Source: Neelides folsomi
Taxonomy: Eukaryota > Arthropoda > Collembola > Neelipleona > Neelidae
NCBI GenBank assembly: GCA_034687125.1
Contig: JAQGBZ010000251.1
Location: 28,208-92,207 of the forward strand
Direction of reading: 5' to 3'
DNA: 64,000 nucleotides
Position 1 is the first letter of the stretch. Each line of letters starts with the position of its first letter. A model generated the notes under the pieces. The model made no database searches and had not been told where the DNA came from. It saw nothing but the letters and a program-made list of their open reading frames with translations. Shown one piece after another: positions 62,584-64,000 of the stretch. The position numbers and the translations under genes are program-made.

Positions 62584-64000
62584 ATGGAAGAACCTAATAC
62601 ATTGGAAGCAGATGCAAATTCTCAGAAGGGAAACGATGATCTCGAAGTGAGCAGCATTGAAGCCCTTAATTGGAGTGACTTTGAAGAAGATGAGGAAATT
62701 CTTTGCGCCAAGAGGGACACGAGTTCGGGTTCCACCCATCTGTATCTTTCAGACTCGTTAATCCGGAGCCAGACCTCACATTCAGATGCGGATTCTGAAG
62801 AAGAGACCCAAAAGTCCGTCGTTTTAAATCAAGAGCAGAGCGACATTCCTAAGAAGACCAAATCGGGGCGTTCAGCCGGGACGAAAAAACGGTTTGGGCG
62901 ACGATATTCAAATGATAAGAATTCAAAAAGAATGAGTTCGAGCAATTTCTCAGAGGCAAATTCCGAAGGCAAGGAAGATTATCTTTCCCATGCATCTGTT
63001 CACGATGAAGGGGTAATGTAGTTTGTTCATTGCGTCATTACTTTTACTTTCTATCTCCATATCAGACTATTTGGGATCAATCCACTTCCTTTACATTATC
63101 TTACATATTGCTGATGTTTGTTGATTTTTATTTGTGCTGATGAATGTTTGTTTTGATTTTTTTAGCCTATTTGGTCAAAAGGAGCAAAGAGTTATCGATT
63201 CAGGGAGAATCGACGGTTCAATCAAAAGCTGACTCTTGGAGTTCTTTTCTCGGTCATTCTTGCCATTGGATTAGGTCTTGGAAATTTAGTCGCTTTTAAT
63301 GAGTGTGAAGCTGAGTACAAAAATTACAATACGGGTGCTAATCCTACGAATGATCCGCCGCCTGGTCCTTCACAACAATTCAGCTTGAATACGCCACCAC
63401 AAAATCCGCCGCCATCACCACCAAAACCAATCCATACTGATTTTAATCAAGGGCAAAATCAGAAGAAAGATATTCCAAAGTACATTGCTGAAAAGGAAAT
63501 TCTGTCAGATTCTGAAAAAATTCCAACGGCTCCGCACAAATTCGACAAGGAATTCATGCCAATCTTGAAAACTCCACCTAATGGCAATATAAGAGAAAAT
63601 CGAGAATTTTTGCGACCCAATTTCGATTTCAATACTCCACCGAAAACCAAGGAGTTGGACCCAAAGTATGCACAACAAGCTGAAATTCTCGCGAGCGTCG
63701 TTAAAAGCTTGGACGAACTATCCAGAAAAATTGACAAATTTGAAAATACTACTCGACATCTTGGAGGGATTATTATGATGAAAGATGATATTTTAGAAGA
63801 GCCAAATGACGTGAATGGTGAGTAAAAGACGTAAAAGTTTTTTTCTTTTTATTAATATATTAATTGAAGGGCAGAATCGTAAAACCGGTCGAGATTGAGT
63901 TTTTTTCAGTTTTTCTCGGTTTACGAAACTCCAAAAATACAATAAAATTTAATGATAATAACTCACTTGCTATAGGTGCATTATTCAATTTAAATTTTGC
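62584..64000 (+). CDS. type II single-pass membrane protein, acidic N-terminus, 3'-partial
   Basis: The exon begins at 62569 after an acceptor (CTTTAG) with a short 5' leader; the ATG is at 62584 in context CCAACAATGG. Exons: 62584-63012, 63166-63817, and 63976 onward, running off the window; phases agree. The first 143 residues are acidic and Ser-rich (SDFEEDEEIL, DADSEEE), with a basic patch near residues 90-120 (KKTKSGRSAGTKKRFGRR). A single hydrophobic helix (LTLGVLFSVILAIGLGLGN, residues 165-183) follows a positively charged flank (FRENRRFNQK), so the N-terminus should be cytoplasmic. The far side is Pro/Asn-rich (NPPPSPPKP) and then charged, with a helical segment (ILASVVKSLDELSRKIDKF) near residues 315-335. 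The general layout recalls ER-membrane proteins such as CCPG1/PBXIP1, but I see no diagnostic motif and do not assign it. Confidence 0.75.

Overview
The window is eukaryotic nuclear DNA. It is AT-rich, with split genes, GT-AG introns of about 30 bases to 4 kb, and long gaps between genes. There are no prokaryotic operons, rRNA, convincing tRNAs or CRISPR arrays. A Dpr-type two-Ig receptor ending in the arthropod Dpr C-terminal signature points to an arthropod. An intact radial spoke head gene says the animal keeps motile 9+2 axonemes, probably in sperm. That fits arthropods with flagellate sperm (for example barnacles, fish lice, sea spiders, some hexapods and chelicerates) better than groups with aflagellate sperm, such as most copepods and decapods. 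I cannot name a species.

Layout, left to right. 1-4572: upstream or intronic sequence of the first gene. 4573-10510 (+): kindlin/fermitin, ten exons, first coding exon outside the window. 13339-16575 (-): radial spoke head protein 4/6 homologue, nine exons, 785 aa, convergent with kindlin. 17018-18267 (-): mitochondrial ribosomal protein bL9m/MRPL9, five exons, 272 aa. 18789-19433 (-): fatty-acid-binding protein, three exons, 132 aa. 23091-24087 (+): a secreted, apparently two-unit beta/gamma-crystallin-like locus whose reading frame is not clean. 24.1-37.7 kb: a large gap holding a 417-bp Tc1/mariner-like miniature element (31267-31683) and one doubtful single-exon ORF. 37675-49031 (-): the Dpr gene, seven exons, 277 aa, with a hAT-like miniature element and an 18-bp perfect hairpin in its second intron. 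49-55 kb: gap with an 18-base poly(G) run. 55101-57035 (+): four-pass membrane protein, 192 aa. 58053-59421 (-): six-finger C2H2 zinc-finger protein, 228 aa. 62584 to the window end (+): single-pass (type II) membrane protein with an acidic N-terminus, truncated by the window edge.

The genes do not form a pathway. They are independent housekeeping, cytoskeletal-adhesion, ciliary, lipid-transport and neuronal-recognition genes. Every gene model was read by hand from splice signals. For kindlin, radial spoke, bL9m, FABP, Dpr, the four-pass protein and the zinc-finger gene, all exon phases close without a frame break. I see no strong case for a wholly new multi-gene system. The most unusual items are the frame-conflicted crystallin-like pair, a cysteine cluster and a Met/Gln-rich N-terminus in the radial spoke protein, an alanine in place of the integrin-binding glutamine of kindlin, the two miniature transposons, and the compositional mosaic of the noncoding DNA.
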